DNA from: Clostridiaceae bacterium
GTDB taxonomy: Bacteria; Bacillota; Clostridia; Lachnospirales; Lachnospiraceae
Assembly (NCBI GenBank): GCA_902362865.1
Contig: CABIYE010000002.1
Span: 186,001-250,000, forward strand
Direction: 5' to 3'
DNA length: 64,000 nt
Numbering within the stretch: the stretch's first letter is position 1; every line of letters begins with the position of its first letter. The translations under genes were made by a program, and so were the position numbers. Shown in pieces: positions 45,211 through 54,926 of this stretch. Under the pieces are notes generated by a model, which worked only from the letters and a program-made list of their open reading frames with translations, searched no databases and was not told where the DNA came from.

Positions 45211-45690
45211 ATGCAAAAAATAACCAGTTTTACTATAGACCATTTGAAATTACAGCCGGGTGTCTACGTCTCGAGACAGGATTTTGTCGGGAATGAAACT
45301 ATTACCACTTTCGACATCCGTATGACCTGCCCCAATGAGGAGCCTGTTATGAACACTGCCGAAGTTCATACCCTCGAACACCTTGGAGCGACCTTCCTCA
45401 GAAACCACAAGATTTACGGCGAGAAAATCATCTACTTTGGACCGATGGGCTGCCGGACCGGCTTCTATCTGCTCCTTGCCGGCAAGTATGAATCAAAGGA
45501 TATTGTAGGGCTTTGCCGGGAAATGTTTTCCTTCATGGCAGATTTTGAGGGCGATATCCCCGGAGCCTGTGCAAAAGATTGTGGAAACTATCTGGATATG
45601 AACCTTCCCATGGCGAAATATCTTGCCCGTAAATTCCTGACAGATGTCCTGGAAAACATAACGGAAGACCGCCTGATTTATCCTCACTAA
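45211..45690 (+). CDS. luxS: S-ribosylhomocysteine lyase LuxS
   Basis: Splits S-ribosylhomocysteine into homocysteine and the autoinducer-2 precursor DPD. 159 residues, full length. The metal site HTLEH (residues 53-57) and the catalytic Cys81 in MGCRTGFY are present. GAAAGGAGCATAAAA precedes the ATG at 45211. The frame is open further upstream through the leader hairpin, but that is chance. It stands alone with its own terminator. Confidence 0.97.
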   Translation: MQKITSFTIDHLKLQPGVYVSRQDFVGNETITTFDIRMTCPNEEPVMNTAEVHTLEHLGATFLRNHKIYGEKIIYFGPMGCRTGFYLLLAGKYESKDIVGLCREMFSFMADFEGDIPGACAKDCGNYLDMNLPMAKYLARKFLTDVLENITEDRLIYPH

Positions 45691-45707
45691 GCGAAGCAAA
45701 ACATATT

Positions 45708-45741
45708 AAAAAAGGGATTCCGGCATCAGAATCCTTTTTTT
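45708..45741. terminator. Bidirectional terminator after luxS
   Basis: AAAAAAGGGATTC and GAATCCTTTTTTT form a long A/T-ended stem with an 8-base loop. It overlaps the 3' end of the convergent gene at 45726. Confidence 0.9.
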
Positions 45742-46268
45742 AATACGTTCTTGCGTATATATGCAAATGTTTTATCTTCCCCTTCTTCAGCAAGCATTTT
45801 CAGCAATTTATGAAGAAGCGCCGCTGTATCCTTATGTATCATGGAACCCAGCTTTGCCGCCCCCTGTTCATAGTACATAAGTGGATGTGCATCTGTATAA
45901 TTTTCCTTCTGATAAGTCTTTGATGCTGCAATACGATCCATAAACATTTCTACTACATATTTTACCGGCATTTTCATGCCGACAATTCCTTCATCTTTCC
46001 CCAGTCCGTAATCAATCCAATATTCGTAGTGATGTTTATTTCTGCCCTTATGATGAAGCCATGCCGCAGAATATCCCTTAATCTCCCGTTCTGCATTGTT
46101 AGGGCTTCGGTCCCCCTGGTAATACCGACACCCTACCAAGAACTCTGAAGGAGAATATTTTGACATATCATGAAGTAATCCCTGTCTGTATAACCCCACG
46201 CGGAAACAGGATTTCATAACCAGCATTTTGTGATGATTAATTGTACAAAAGTGTTGCCATGCTTTCAT
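45726..46268 (-). CDS. DUF5662-like protein
   Basis: 180 residues. His/Asp-rich motifs resemble an HD-like metal site: GLLHDMSKYSPSEF and WLHHKGRNKHHYEYWIDY. The sequence matches my recollection of DUF5662 proteins common in Clostridia. No function is established. It starts 21 bp after the pseudo-GH13 gene and may be co-transcribed. Confidence 0.75.
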   Translation of the reverse strand: MKAWQHFCTINHHKMLVMKSCFRVGLYRQGLLHDMSKYSPSEFLVGCRYYQGDRSPNNAEREIKGYSAAWLHHKGRNKHHYEYWIDYGLGKDEGIVGMKMPVKYVVEMFMDRIAASKTYQKENYTDAHPLMYYEQGAAKLGSMIHKDTAALLHKLLKMLAEEGEDKTFAYIRKNVLKKGF

Positions 46269-46289
46269 TTTTCAAACTCCATTCCCCTG

Positions 46290-48014
46290 TTATCCGGAAA
46301 CCGCTTCTGTCTTCTCAGAGGCGCTTATAAAAACTGCAATCGTCCTTTCTGAAAGAACGGTCTCTCTCTGTTCTTCAAAGCGTACCGGCTCGTTCATAAT
46401 CCCCTCATCCGTACTGGCTATCTTGTACCATCTTTTCCCCTTTGCCGGAGCCGGAAGCGCAAAAGAATGCTCCAGCCAATGCATATTATACGCCACAAAA
46501 CAGTCGCAGTCATCTGCAACCGCCCCACAATAAAACACGCCAAGCTGTCTGCTTGCTACTTCTATAGGCTCCCGCCAGGCATACATTCCATGATAAGACA
46601 CATCCGGTATCCCGCATCTGAGCCTGTCCATCCCCTGCAACTCTGATTCCTGGCTTAAGACAGGATGCTCCTTACGAAACGCTATTAATTCTTTTACAAA
46701 AGCGAATAATTCTCGTTCCTTTTCCTTCTGATTCCAATCCAGCCACCCCACCGGATTGTCCTGGCAATATACATTATTATTCCCCTTCTGGGTATTCCCA
46801 AATTCATCTCCGGCAAGAATACAAGGGATTCCCTGTGCAAGCAGCACAAGGAAAAACGCATTCCTGATCTGTCTCCTGCGGAGAGCAGTAACCGCCCTCT
46901 TCCGGCTGGGACCTTCTGCCCCACAGTTCCAGCTGTAATTATAATCCGGGCCGTCATAGTTGTTCTCACCATTGGCTTCATTATGTTTGCTGTCATAAGA
47001 CACCAAATCATTTAATGTAAACCCTGTATGGTTCGCAATATAATTGTAAATACCTTCTTCCGCCGAATGATGCCTCAACCAATAAATCACCTCGCCGACC
47101 ATACCTTCATCGCCCTTCAGGAATCGCCGCATAGCATTCTGGAAAAATTCCTGATGCTTCAATATTTTCGTAGATTTCAGAATAGGATCTGCATGGATTT
47201 CTTCCATTGATACAACAAACGGATTTATAATGAATCCATCAATATGGTATTCCATCATATAATACCGAAGACAATCACTGATTATCTGGCGGGATGTTTC
47301 CGCAGTAAAAGGCATCTCCAGTATCACTTCTATGCCTGCCCGATGACATGCCTTCACCATATCCTTCAGCTCTCCGATCGCGTCTAGTCCTGCCGCATAA
47401 GCGCTCTTCGGAGCAAAAAAGCAGGCCGGACCATACCCCCAGTAATTCGTATATTTCTGACATTCTTCAAATTCATACACTGGCATACAATGTATCTGAT
47501 TAATCCCAAGTTCCTGCAGATAAGGGATTTTCTCTATAACTCCGGCAAATGTCCCTTTATACTTCACTCTGGACGATGGATGTTTCGTAAAACCTCTTAC
47601 ATGCAGACTATAAGCAATTACCTTATGATATGGTATATGAAGCTGAGAATCGCCTTCCCAGTCAAATTCCTCATGACGGAGGATTCCTCTTACTTCATGC
47701 TTCTGTATATCCCGGGGATGATTCCATTGCCTTCTTCCTGCAAGTGCTTTCACATAGGGATCCAAAACAACTTCACCATCAATCAGATAATTATACTCGT
47801 ATTTTCCCGGTTCAATATCTGTTATTGTCAGAAAACGCACCTCGCCTACAGCATCCTCTTCTTTCATCTCATAGGAGACATATGGAACACTTTTCCCTTT
47901 CTTATAGAGTAAAAGCTGACATTCCTTTCCTTTTGGAACTGTCATTGAAAAATTAATATTTCTCTCTCTGATTGTCACACCTAACGGTAATGGTTGTCCC
48001 TGTATCTTCTTCAT
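46290..48014 (-). CDS. GlgX-like GH13 protein with degenerate active site (pseudo-enzyme)
   Basis: 574 residues. An N-terminal CBM48-like domain (about 1-100) and a GH13 barrel of the isoamylase/glycogen-debranching type are recognisable, including GFTLNDLVSYDSKHNEANGE and AGDEFGNTQKGNNN. The catalytic signatures are lost: region I is LEMPF (232-236) in place of DVVxNH, region II GFIINP (Asn264) in place of GFRFDxA, no E-A/P-W-D is found for region III, and region IV starts NHTGFTL in place of HDGFTL. The B-domain loop after region I is also missing. Hydrolysis is not expected; glucan binding or a regulatory role is possible. Confidence 0.85.
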   Translation of the reverse strand: MKKIQGQPLPLGVTIRERNINFSMTVPKGKECQLLLYKKGKSVPYVSYEMKEEDAVGEVRFLTITDIEPGKYEYNYLIDGEVVLDPYVKALAGRRQWNHPRDIQKHEVRGILRHEEFDWEGDSQLHIPYHKVIAYSLHVRGFTKHPSSRVKYKGTFAGVIEKIPYLQELGINQIHCMPVYEFEECQKYTNYWGYGPACFFAPKSAYAAGLDAIGELKDMVKACHRAGIEVILEMPFTAETSRQIISDCLRYYMMEYHIDGFIINPFVVSMEEIHADPILKSTKILKHQEFFQNAMRRFLKGDEGMVGEVIYWLRHHSAEEGIYNYIANHTGFTLNDLVSYDSKHNEANGENNYDGPDYNYSWNCGAEGPSRKRAVTALRRRQIRNAFFLVLLAQGIPCILAGDEFGNTQKGNNNVYCQDNPVGWLDWNQKEKERELFAFVKELIAFRKEHPVLSQESELQGMDRLRCGIPDVSYHGMYAWREPIEVASRQLGVFYCGAVADDCDCFVAYNMHWLEHSFALPAPAKGKRWYKIASTDEGIMNEPVRFEEQRETVLSERTIAVFISASEKTEAVSG

Positions 48015-48056
48015 GCCTAATCCTTCCCGCCTAATCCATTCATTAAGCCACTCTGC

Positions 48057-49064
48057 CTATTGCCAACCGTCAACTCCATACATATCTACATTTTCTTCAT
48101 TAATCATAAACACATCTTCATATATTTCTTTTTCATAATCTTCTCCCCGCAGCATATGAATCCCCACTTCCGCAGCCCTCTTACCCATATTGATCGGCGA
48201 CTGCGCTGCCGTTCCCGCAATCTGGTTATCCGATTTTTTCAATTCTTTTTTTATGTCAGGAGAACCATCTACTCCATAAATAAGTACATCCTTCATATCA
48301 AGCACATTTACTGCCGTTTTCGCGCCGACAGCAATCTGATCATTGCCGCACATGATAACATCTATTTCCGGATGTTCTTCCAGAATCTTCGTTGTCACTT
48401 CCATCGCAACCTCAAATTCCCCATTTGTATCTGCTCTCTCCACTACTTCAAATCCATTCTCCGCAGCCGCAATTGCCTCCTCAAATCCTGTAATTCTGTC
48501 ATTGATAGAGTTTTGTGTCGGGCATTCCAGAATCAGCACTTTACCGCCTTCCGGCTGCTTCTCCACCAAATCCTGCCCACAAATATATCCTGCCTTTTTA
48601 TTATCAGAGCCAATATACGCATCCACATAATCCATTTCCTTTACTTGCGTATCTATATTGATAACCTTAACGCCAGCGTCTTTAAGCTTCTGCAGTGACG
48701 GCGTTATCTTCTCCCAATCTACCGGGCTGATGAAAATAGCCTGAATTCCTTCTTTAATCATCTCCTCAATCTGGTCTGCCTGGCTGTCGGCATCACTGCC
48801 GGGATCTTTCACAATCATCTCACAGCCATTTTCATCCATCACTTCTTCAATCGCACTCGCCAAAGTGATAAAATACGGATTCTCCATATCTATGGCACTA
48901 AATCCAAATTTAAGCATCTCACTTTCATCCTCTTTTGTCTCTTCCTCCTCATCCTCTTCTGTAATCGGATTGTCTTCCGGAGTTCCGACTGTCTTCTTAC
49001 AGCCGCTTAATAAGAAAATGCCAATGAGTATTAAGGTAAATGCTCTCACCATTCTCTTTCTCAT
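48057..49064 (-). CDS. Sugar-binding lipoprotein, ribose/galactose periplasmic-binding type
   Basis: 335 residues. Signal peptide with lipobox LLSGC, an acidic linker (EEDEEEETKEDESE), then a type-1 periplasmic-binding fold (FGFSAIDMENPYFITLASAIEE, GIQAIFISPVDWEKI, VINIDTQV, DVIMCGNDQIAVGA, IYGVDGSPDIK). It resembles RbsB/xylose-binding proteins. No permease or ATPase gene is adjacent, so it is an orphan that may serve a distant transporter or a sensor. Ligand unknown. Confidence 0.88.
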   Translation of the reverse strand: MRKRMVRAFTLILIGIFLLSGCKKTVGTPEDNPITEEDEEEETKEDESEMLKFGFSAIDMENPYFITLASAIEEVMDENGCEMIVKDPGSDADSQADQIEEMIKEGIQAIFISPVDWEKITPSLQKLKDAGVKVINIDTQVKEMDYVDAYIGSDNKKAGYICGQDLVEKQPEGGKVLILECPTQNSINDRITGFEEAIAAAENGFEVVERADTNGEFEVAMEVTTKILEEHPEIDVIMCGNDQIAVGAKTAVNVLDMKDVLIYGVDGSPDIKKELKKSDNQIAGTAAQSPINMGKRAAEVGIHMLRGEDYEKEIYEDVFMINEENVDMYGVDGWQ

Positions 49065-49211
49065 ACTCTTGCCTCCCTGTGTACAATTTTTTCATACACA
49101 TATTTACAATTATTTTACTATATTTCTCTCACTTTTACCAGTACATCTCTTGCTTTTCTCTGTTTCCTCTGATACAGTTAAACTATCAAAATCAGCAAAG
49201 GAGATTATTCT

Positions 49212-49526
49212 ATGAGCGAACACGACAATTATTCTGAACAGGACATTGCAACCGTTACTCTTACACTAGATAACGATGAAACTGTTGAATGCGCCATCCT
49301 TACCATCTACGAGGTGGACGGGCACAAATACATTGCTCTTCTTCCGTTAAACGAAGAAGGCGAATCCGAAGATGGAGATGTGTATCTTTACCGTTTTATT
49401 GACACCAATCCGAATGAACCCGAACTGGAGAACATTCTGGATGACGATGAATACGAGATCGCCGCAGATGCTTTCGATGAATGGATGGATGAACAGGAGT
49501 TTGAAGAATTAGCTTCTGACGAGTAA
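49212..49526 (+). CDS. DUF1292 family protein
   Basis: 104 residues, strongly acidic. TVTLTLDNDETVECAILTIYEVDGHKYIALLP and the C-terminal DDDEYEIAADAFDEWMDE match DUF1292. Function unknown. CAAAGGAGATTATTCT precedes the ATG. Its stop overlaps the end of the convergent helicase gene by 18 bp. Confidence 0.9.
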   Translation: MSEHDNYSEQDIATVTLTLDNDETVECAILTIYEVDGHKYIALLPLNEEGESEDGDVYLYRFIDTNPNEPELENILDDDEYEIAADAFDEWMDEQEFEELASDE

Positions 49527-51350
49527 TTCGCTGACAAAGCGGGAGGGTTCCACAGCCTTCCCGTTTTTTTCTTTTATATAACTGATTACCAGCTTCTGCC
49601 TTGCTCTGGTCATGCCGACATAGAACATCCTTCTCTCCTCTTCAATCTCTTCATCCATCTTTGCTTTTTTGTATGGAATAATGCCTTCATTGCTCTGTAT
49701 CATGAAAACCGCATCGAATTCCAGCCCTTTCGCCCCATGCATCGTCATCAGGGACACGGCATCTTGCACCTTTTTTTCCTTTTCTTTCTGCATCTTTAAC
49801 GCCATTGTATATTGTTCCACGTAATCGAACCATTCTTCTATGGTCCGGAATTCTTTTGCCTTTTCTTCAATTTCAGAAAGAATTTCAAATAAATCTTCTT
49901 CATTCATACGATGAGATTTTGCATACTCTTTTAAATATTCATCATACCCTATCCTCTTACGTATGTACCGGATAGCTGCAAAAGGAGTTTTTTGCTCCAT
50001 CATCTGTATATCCCATTCAAACTGATCGATTCTATCCTGCATCCAGTCTTTATCACAGTAAAATCTCCGCATTTCTTCAAAAGACCCCTCTGTTTTCTCC
50101 AGACTCTCTCTACTGATATACCTTTTCGGGCAATTCATAATATCAAAGAAATATCTGCGGTCTCTCCTGCCTAGTATCAGATAAAAATAACTTTTTATAT
50201 TCCGTGCAATGAAATGATCATATATATTGCTGATATATTCTTTCATCCGGAAAGGAATCTTCTCTTCCATCATCATTCCCGCAAGAACCCTCGCATCAAT
50301 ATTCGTCCGGTATAATACGGCAATCTGAGAAAACGCTATGCCTCCCTTTATCAGTTTTCTGATTTCATCAATAACATATCTTCCCTCTTCGCCTGCATTT
50401 TTCAACTCCTGTACATGCACGCAATCGCCGCTTTCTTTTTCTGTCACAATTTTCTTACGGTACCGGCTATGATTATGTTCAATTACACGCAGCGCTCCAT
50501 TCAATATATTCGAACTGGAACGATAATTTATATCCAGTAAAATCTGTTCTGCGTCCGGATACTGTTCCTTGAAGCGAAGCATGATTTCCGGGCTTGCCCC
50601 GCGGAATTCATAAATGGACTGGTCATCATCACCTACTACAAAAAGATTATTCTCCGGAAACGCCAGAAGCTTTAACACCTCATATTGGACTCTGTTTACA
50701 TCCTGGAATTCATCTACCAAAATAAACCGAAACCTCTTCTGCCATTTCTCCAAAATATCTGGTCTTCGCCGAAACAGATCCAGGCATAAGACCAGCATAT
50801 CATCAAAATCAATCTTTCTTCGTTTTTTTCTGACGGCTTCATACATTTTAAACACACCGCCGAAACTCTCCCCACAGGTCTCTGACTTCCAGGCATGAAT
50901 ATCTATGCCATTATTCTTCACTCTGCTGATTTCTGACAGTATATCCCTGATATAGTCCTGCTCATCCTGAATATCCATGTCCATCTCCAGGTCAGGGGAA
51001 TCCAGTATCTGCCGTATCATCTGGTATTTCTCCTCTTCCGTCAGGATATTGGCAGAAGTCAGTCCGTACGCCCATTTCAGGATTCCATAATACACACCAT
51101 GGAATGTGCCAAAAGTCACCGGATAACCGGCGCCCTCCATAATGCTTTTGGTTCTTTGCTGCATTTCATAAGATGCAGCCCTGGTAAAAGTAATGACCAG
51201 AATTTCTTCTGGCCTTACTTTATACTCTTTAATCAAACACTTTATTCTACTTGCAATTGTAAGCGTTTTCCCCGAACCCGGTCCGGCAAGAACCATACAT
51301 GGACCCTTAAAATGTCTGGCCGCCTTTTGCTGTGCCATATTCAGACGCAT
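49509..51350 (-). CDS. UvrD/PcrA-like superfamily 1 DNA helicase
   Basis: 613 residues, shorter than PcrA (about 740). Walker A VLAGPGSGKTLTIASRI, motif II LVDEFQDVN, motif III GDDDQSIYEFRGA, motif IV DINYRSSSNIL and motif V/VI TMHGAKGLEFDAVF and RRMFYVGMTRARQKL are present. It unwinds DNA with 3'-5' polarity in repair. The 2B insertion is short. It starts 3 bp after gltX. Confidence 0.93.
   Translation of the reverse strand: MRLNMAQQKAARHFKGPCMVLAGPGSGKTLTIASRIKCLIKEYKVRPEEILVITFTRAASYEMQQRTKSIMEGAGYPVTFGTFHGVYYGILKWAYGLTSANILTEEEKYQMIRQILDSPDLEMDMDIQDEQDYIRDILSEISRVKNNGIDIHAWKSETCGESFGGVFKMYEAVRKKRRKIDFDDMLVLCLDLFRRRPDILEKWQKRFRFILVDEFQDVNRVQYEVLKLLAFPENNLFVVGDDDQSIYEFRGASPEIMLRFKEQYPDAEQILLDINYRSSSNILNGALRVIEHNHSRYRKKIVTEKESGDCVHVQELKNAGEEGRYVIDEIRKLIKGGIAFSQIAVLYRTNIDARVLAGMMMEEKIPFRMKEYISNIYDHFIARNIKSYFYLILGRRDRRYFFDIMNCPKRYISRESLEKTEGSFEEMRRFYCDKDWMQDRIDQFEWDIQMMEQKTPFAAIRYIRKRIGYDEYLKEYAKSHRMNEEDLFEILSEIEEKAKEFRTIEEWFDYVEQYTMALKMQKEKEKKVQDAVSLMTMHGAKGLEFDAVFMIQSNEGIIPYKKAKMDEEIEEERRMFYVGMTRARQKLVISYIKEKNGKAVEPSRFVSELLVRS
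49540..49570 (+). terminator. Intrinsic terminator of the DUF1292 gene
   Basis: CGGGAGGG and CCTTCCCG form an 8-bp stem, followed by seven T. It lies inside the 3' coding end of the opposite-strand helicase gene. Confidence 0.85.
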
Positions 51351-51353
51351 AAA

Positions 51354-52817
51354 TTACCTCGCTTCTAATAATTCGATTCCTCTGCGGATGCGGCGGACAG
51401 ATTCCTCTCTTCCCAGCACTTCCATAATCTCCGTAGCGCCGCCGGGGGTATTCTGCTTGCCTGAAACTGCCGTTCTGACCGGCCACATAACATAGCCAAT
51501 CTTGCATCCTTTCTCATCTACATACTTTTTCAGAACTGCATACAATGCATCATTACTGTAATCTTCCTGTGATTCTAAAAGCGGCAGTACGTCTTTTAAA
51601 ACTTCCAGCGATGTTTCTTCATTGGTCTTCATTTTCTTATGGCAATACATCGCCGTATCATATTCCGGCAGTTCTTCAAAGAAATCTATCTGCTCTCTGA
51701 TATCCGGGAATATCTCAATTCTCGTCTTTACAAGCGACGCAATCTTTTTCAGATCATAATCCTTTGAGACAACTTCTTTGATATACTTCTCTGCCATGGC
51801 ATAGAACTTATCAAAACCCATCGCCTTCAGATATTCCCCATTCATCCATTTCAGCTTCACAATATCAAATACTGCCGGAGACTTGCTCATATGACGGTAA
51901 TCAAAGGCTTCCACCAGTTCCTCTAAAGAAAATATTTCTCTGTTATCGGGCGGGCACCATCCCAGAAGCGCCACATAATTCACGATTGCCTCTGATACAA
52001 ATCCTTGTTCCAGCAGATCTTCATAAGAAGAATGGCCGCAGCGTTTACTCAGCTTCTTGTGGTTCTCATCCGTAATCAGCGGACAATGTACATATACGGG
52101 CACTTCCCAGCCAAACGCCTCATAAAGCCGGTTATACTTTGGCGCTGATGAAAGATATTCATTTCCTCTTACTACATGGGTAATTCCCATCAGATGATCG
52201 TCAATTACATTTGCAAAATTATAGGTAGGATAACCGTCAGATTTAATCAAAATCATATCATCTAATTCCGCATTGGGAACAGTAATATCACCATAAATAT
52301 CATCGTGAAATGTAGTGGTTCCCTCAGTAGGCATATTAATACGGATAACATAGGGCTTCCCTGCCGCGAGATTCGCTTCCACTTCCTCTTTGCTAAGGTG
52401 CAGACAGTGCTTATCATATACCACGATTTCTGTACCGCCCTCTTCAGACACTTTGCTCTTCAGAGAATCAAGCCTTTCTTTATCACAGAAACAGTAATAA
52501 GCATCTCCCTGCTCAATCAACTGCTTCGCATATTTCAGATAAAGACCTGATGCATTCCTCTCGCTCTGGACATAAGGGCCAACACCTCCGTCCTTATCCG
52601 GTCCTTCATCGTGAATCAGTCCTGTCTTTTCCAATGTCCTATAGATAATTTCCAAAGCCCCTTCCACGAATCGTTCCTGGTCGGTATCTTCAATCCTAAG
52701 CATAAAATCGCCGCCCTCATGCTTTGCAATTAAATAAGCATACAACGCAGTTCTCAAATTTCCCACATGCATCCGCCCGGTAGGGCTTGGAGCAAATCTC
52801 GTTCTTACTTTACTCAT
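51354..52817 (-). CDS. gltX: Glutamyl-tRNA synthetase
   Basis: Charges tRNA-Glu. 487 residues. HIGH-type motif [19 protein letters not shown] and KMSKS-type motif [10 protein letters not shown] are present, with [14 protein letters not shown]. It starts the gltX-helicase pair. Confidence 0.97.
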   Translation of the reverse strand: MSKVRTRFAPSPTGRMHVGNLRTALYAYLIAKHEGGDFMLRIEDTDQERFVEGALEIIYRTLEKTGLIHDEGPDKDGGVGPYVQSERNASGLYLKYAKQLIEQGDAYYCFCDKERLDSLKSKVSEEGGTEIVVYDKHCLHLSKEEVEANLAAGKPYVIRINMPTEGTTTFHDDIYGDITVPNAELDDMILIKSDGYPTYNFANVIDDHLMGITHVVRGNEYLSSAPKYNRLYEAFGWEVPVYVHCPLITDENHKKLSKRCGHSSYEDLLEQGFVSEAIVNYVALLGWCPPDNREIFSLEELVEAFDYRHMSKSPAVFDIVKLKWMNGEYLKAMGFDKFYAMAEKYIKEVVSKDYDLKKIASLVKTRIEIFPDIREQIDFFEELPEYDTAMYCHKKMKTNEETSLEVLKDVLPLLESQEDYSNDALYAVLKKYVDEKGCKIGYVMWPVRTAVSGKQNTPGGATEIMEVLGREESVRRIRRGIELLEAR

Positions 52818-52887
52818 GGCTCTTCTCCACTTCCTCTTTCATTTTATCTAATTTGATATTCAAAAATTTTATATTGACACAAATTCT

Positions 52888-52916
52888 ATTTTAACAAATT
52901 GCGTTATGACAATCAA
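52888..52916 (-). promoter_or_regulatory. Sigma-A promoter of gltX
   Basis: TTGATT (52911-52916) and TAAAAT (52888-52893) with a 17-bp spacer on the minus strand, about 70 bp before the start. Confidence 0.75.
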
Positions 52917-52969
52917 CCTTTTTTAAACCGTCTTTGCTTCCATGAAATGTCAAGCAATAAATGCAAAAC

Positions 52970-54240
52970 TTTTATTGCAAAATATCATTTCATCACTTTG
53001 CACAATACTTTCCCTGTTTTGTTGGTGGTTTTTACTAATTAAGGGCAAAGTATCCCCCTCTTTCCTGCCCTCTGATCCTTTTTATTATGCTATCAGTGCC
53101 AGTTCTTTATCAAACTGCATCTGCGCTGTTTCCCATCCGAACAGCAGCCTTGGGTAGTTGTTGATCCAGTCTGCTACCTCTTGGATGTCCTCCTCGGTCT
53201 TGTCATCAAAATTTGTTCCCTTTGGTACTTTCCTGCGTACCAGTTTGTTCTGATTCTCATTGCTTCCACGTTCGTAACTGGAATACGGGTGGCAGTAATA
53301 CACCTTGGTTCTGCTATCTCCGTCCTGCCGGATGCTCTTTTCCAATCCCTCGCAGTCGCTGAATTCCGTACCGTTGTCCACAGTGATAGTCTTAAATATT
53401 CGGCTGAACCTCTCTCCCCACTTTTCTTCCAGTCGGTCTATGCAGGAGACCACCTGCTCCGTTGTGTGCTCTGTCAGCAGGAACATTAATTCTTCTCTGG
53501 TCTTTCTCTCTGTGAGCACTAAAAGGCTGTGCTTTGATTCTCCTCTCTTTCCGATAACGGTATCCATCTCCCAGTGCCCGAATTCCTCTCTGTTATCTAT
53601 TTCATCCGGTCGCTTCTCTATGGATGTTCCAGCCGCTGCTCTTGCCTGCGTTTTTCTCACGGTTTTCTTTTTCTTCTTCCTGTTGCCTTTAATCGGCAGG
53701 TCTTTGTTTGTGAGGTTCAGAAACAATCCGAGGTCTATGTATCGGTATAATGTTGGTCTGGATATGGTTACCGAGAATTCCAGTCCCTGCTGATCTATGT
53801 ATCCGAGTACCGCTCCGACAGAGAAGTCCTCGTTTACCATTTTATCTTCTATAAAATCTGCCAGTTTTTGATCATTGCCTATCTTTAGTTCTGGTCCCTT
53901 TGCCCGCAGGTTTTCTTCGTACTTTGCCTGTGCGATGTCTGGGGAGTATCTTTCTTCCTCTGTTAAGTCTGAGTTTGTGTGGATATACCTGCCACGCTTC
54001 AGTTCCCGGTAGATTGTTGAATTATGCACTCCCAGTTGATCCGCTATCTCCTGCGGCGTATGTTTCGCTTTCAGTAATGCTTCTATCTTCAATCGATCCG
54101 CTTTTGTCAGCTGCTTAAATCTTCGAGCCATGTTATCAGTCTCCTTTATCCGCATTGTTCCTTACCATTATCATAAAAACGGTTATATTTTTCAATAACT
54201 TTTTCCTTATAAAATAGGGTAAGAATGCAACAAAAAAGAG
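52970..54240 (-). mobile_element. IS30-family insertion sequence
   Basis: An IS30 transposase gene sits in a stretch with candidate imperfect ends: TTTTATTGCA at 52969-52978 and, in reverse, TTTTGTTGCA ending near 54236. These are weak matches, so the ends are approximate and no target duplication was identified. It lies between gltX and the prophage late genes, and may have removed or masked the prophage attachment end. 52917-53084 holds no gene. Confidence 0.65.
53085..54131 (-). CDS. IS30-family transposase
   Basis: 348 residues. N-terminal HTH domains (LTKADRLKIEALLKAKHTPQEIADQLGVHNSTIYRELKRG), then the DDE core: Asp in HWEMDTVIGK, Asp in TVDNGTEFSDCE, Glu in SYERGSNENQNKLVRR. It is intact. 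The start at 54131 (MARRFKQLT) is chosen for its conserved beginning; an upstream ATG adds 8 residues. Confidence 0.95.
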   Translation of the reverse strand: MARRFKQLTKADRLKIEALLKAKHTPQEIADQLGVHNSTIYRELKRGRYIHTNSDLTEEERYSPDIAQAKYEENLRAKGPELKIGNDQKLADFIEDKMVNEDFSVGAVLGYIDQQGLEFSVTISRPTLYRYIDLGLFLNLTNKDLPIKGNRKKKKKTVRKTQARAAAGTSIEKRPDEIDNREEFGHWEMDTVIGKRGESKHSLLVLTERKTREELMFLLTEHTTEQVVSCIDRLEEKWGERFSRIFKTITVDNGTEFSDCEGLEKSIRQDGDSRTKVYYCHPYSSYERGSNENQNKLVRRKVPKGTNFDDKTEEDIQEVADWINNYPRLLFGWETAQMQFDKELALIA

Positions 54241-54348
54241 GTTATAAATTTGGTGAATTTACGGGTTATAAATGACTTGAATAGTACCCGAACCAGAGTT
54301 AATATACCAACATCAAAAGAAAAGAACAAATGTACGGAGGTGCTTGTT

Positions 54349-54549
54349 GTGGTAGTTATGAAAGCGATTATTGATGTTTGGAATCTGCTTGAAAAATATG
54401 ATATTGAATATGTGAATGTATGCTCCACGATGGTTGCGATTTCCAATGCTGAATATGAGCGACTTCTTGGTTTATCAAAAAATAAGCAGTATATTCAAAA
54501 CCTGCGGAATCGCAGTCCATTTGCGATCCAATGGATGGCTAGTCATTAA
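54349..54549 (+). CDS. Small hypothetical protein at the prophage edge
   Basis: 66 residues from a GTG with GGAGGTG six bases upstream. DVWNLLEKYDIEYVNVCSTM and ISNAEYERLLGLSKNKQYIQ suggest a small alpha/beta fold. Not recognised. The frame is open upstream to 54250, but that part lacks a ribosome site. Confidence 0.6.
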   Translation: MVVMKAIIDVWNLLEKYDIEYVNVCSTMVAISNAEYERLLGLSKNKQYIQNLRNRSPFAIQWMASH

Positions 54550-54561
54550 GGAGGTATTCTC

Positions 54562-54687
54562 ATGGCTGATAGCCATCTCTCCGGGGCGGCCTGCCCCGGC
54601 TCTAACCCACCGATGCCCGGTCCCAAGTCCGGGAGGAGGAAGTGTGAGGGGAGCAAAAGGACAATGCCATGTCTGAGTGATGTCTGA
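54562..54687 (+). CDS. Possible 41-aa Gly/Pro/Cys-containing ORF
   Basis: AAGGAGG seven bases before the ATG is an excellent ribosome site, and the start lies 13 bp after the previous stop. The peptide MADSHLSGAACPGSNPPMPG then PKSGRRKCEGSKRTMPCLSD is low-complexity and has no recognisable fold. The GC-rich DNA could instead be part of a structured RNA, so coding is uncertain. Confidence 0.4.
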   Translation: MADSHLSGAACPGSNPPMPGPKSGRRKCEGSKRTMPCLSDV

Positions 54688-54712
54688 CAAGTTTGACTGG
54701 TTTTTAATGTGA

Positions 54713-54802
54713 AAGCCTTGAAACCGTGGAGGAGTTATTGGCTCTGCCGATTGCCCGGTGCAACTCGTTGACTTTGTTTCCTGCTCCGGCAGAGAAAGGC
54801 TT
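54713..54802 (+). other. Candidate structured RNA in the prophage edge
   Basis: Nested inverted repeats: AAGCCTT (54713-54719) with AAGGCTT (54796-54802), and CTCTGCCG (54742-54749) with CGGCAGAG (54787-54794). The right arms are one base apart, so both stems stack. The interval 54688-54926 has no convincing ORF. No known RNA class is recognised. Confidence 0.35.
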
Positions 54803-54926
54803 GGGTGATGTGTAGCCGAGCACGAGGTTTTTCCTCTGAACCGTATCAGCGGACGTCCTCTCCATCTCCGTAATTGATGGGCGACATGGCTCTTGTTCCT
54901 TTTAATTTCAGAAAGGGTTTGTTAAA

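Noticed and set aside
54475..54690. Minus-strand ORF (MSDITQTWHCPFAPLTLPPP..)
   Set aside because: No ribosome site, overlaps a better plus-strand gene, and its composition follows the GC-rich stretch.
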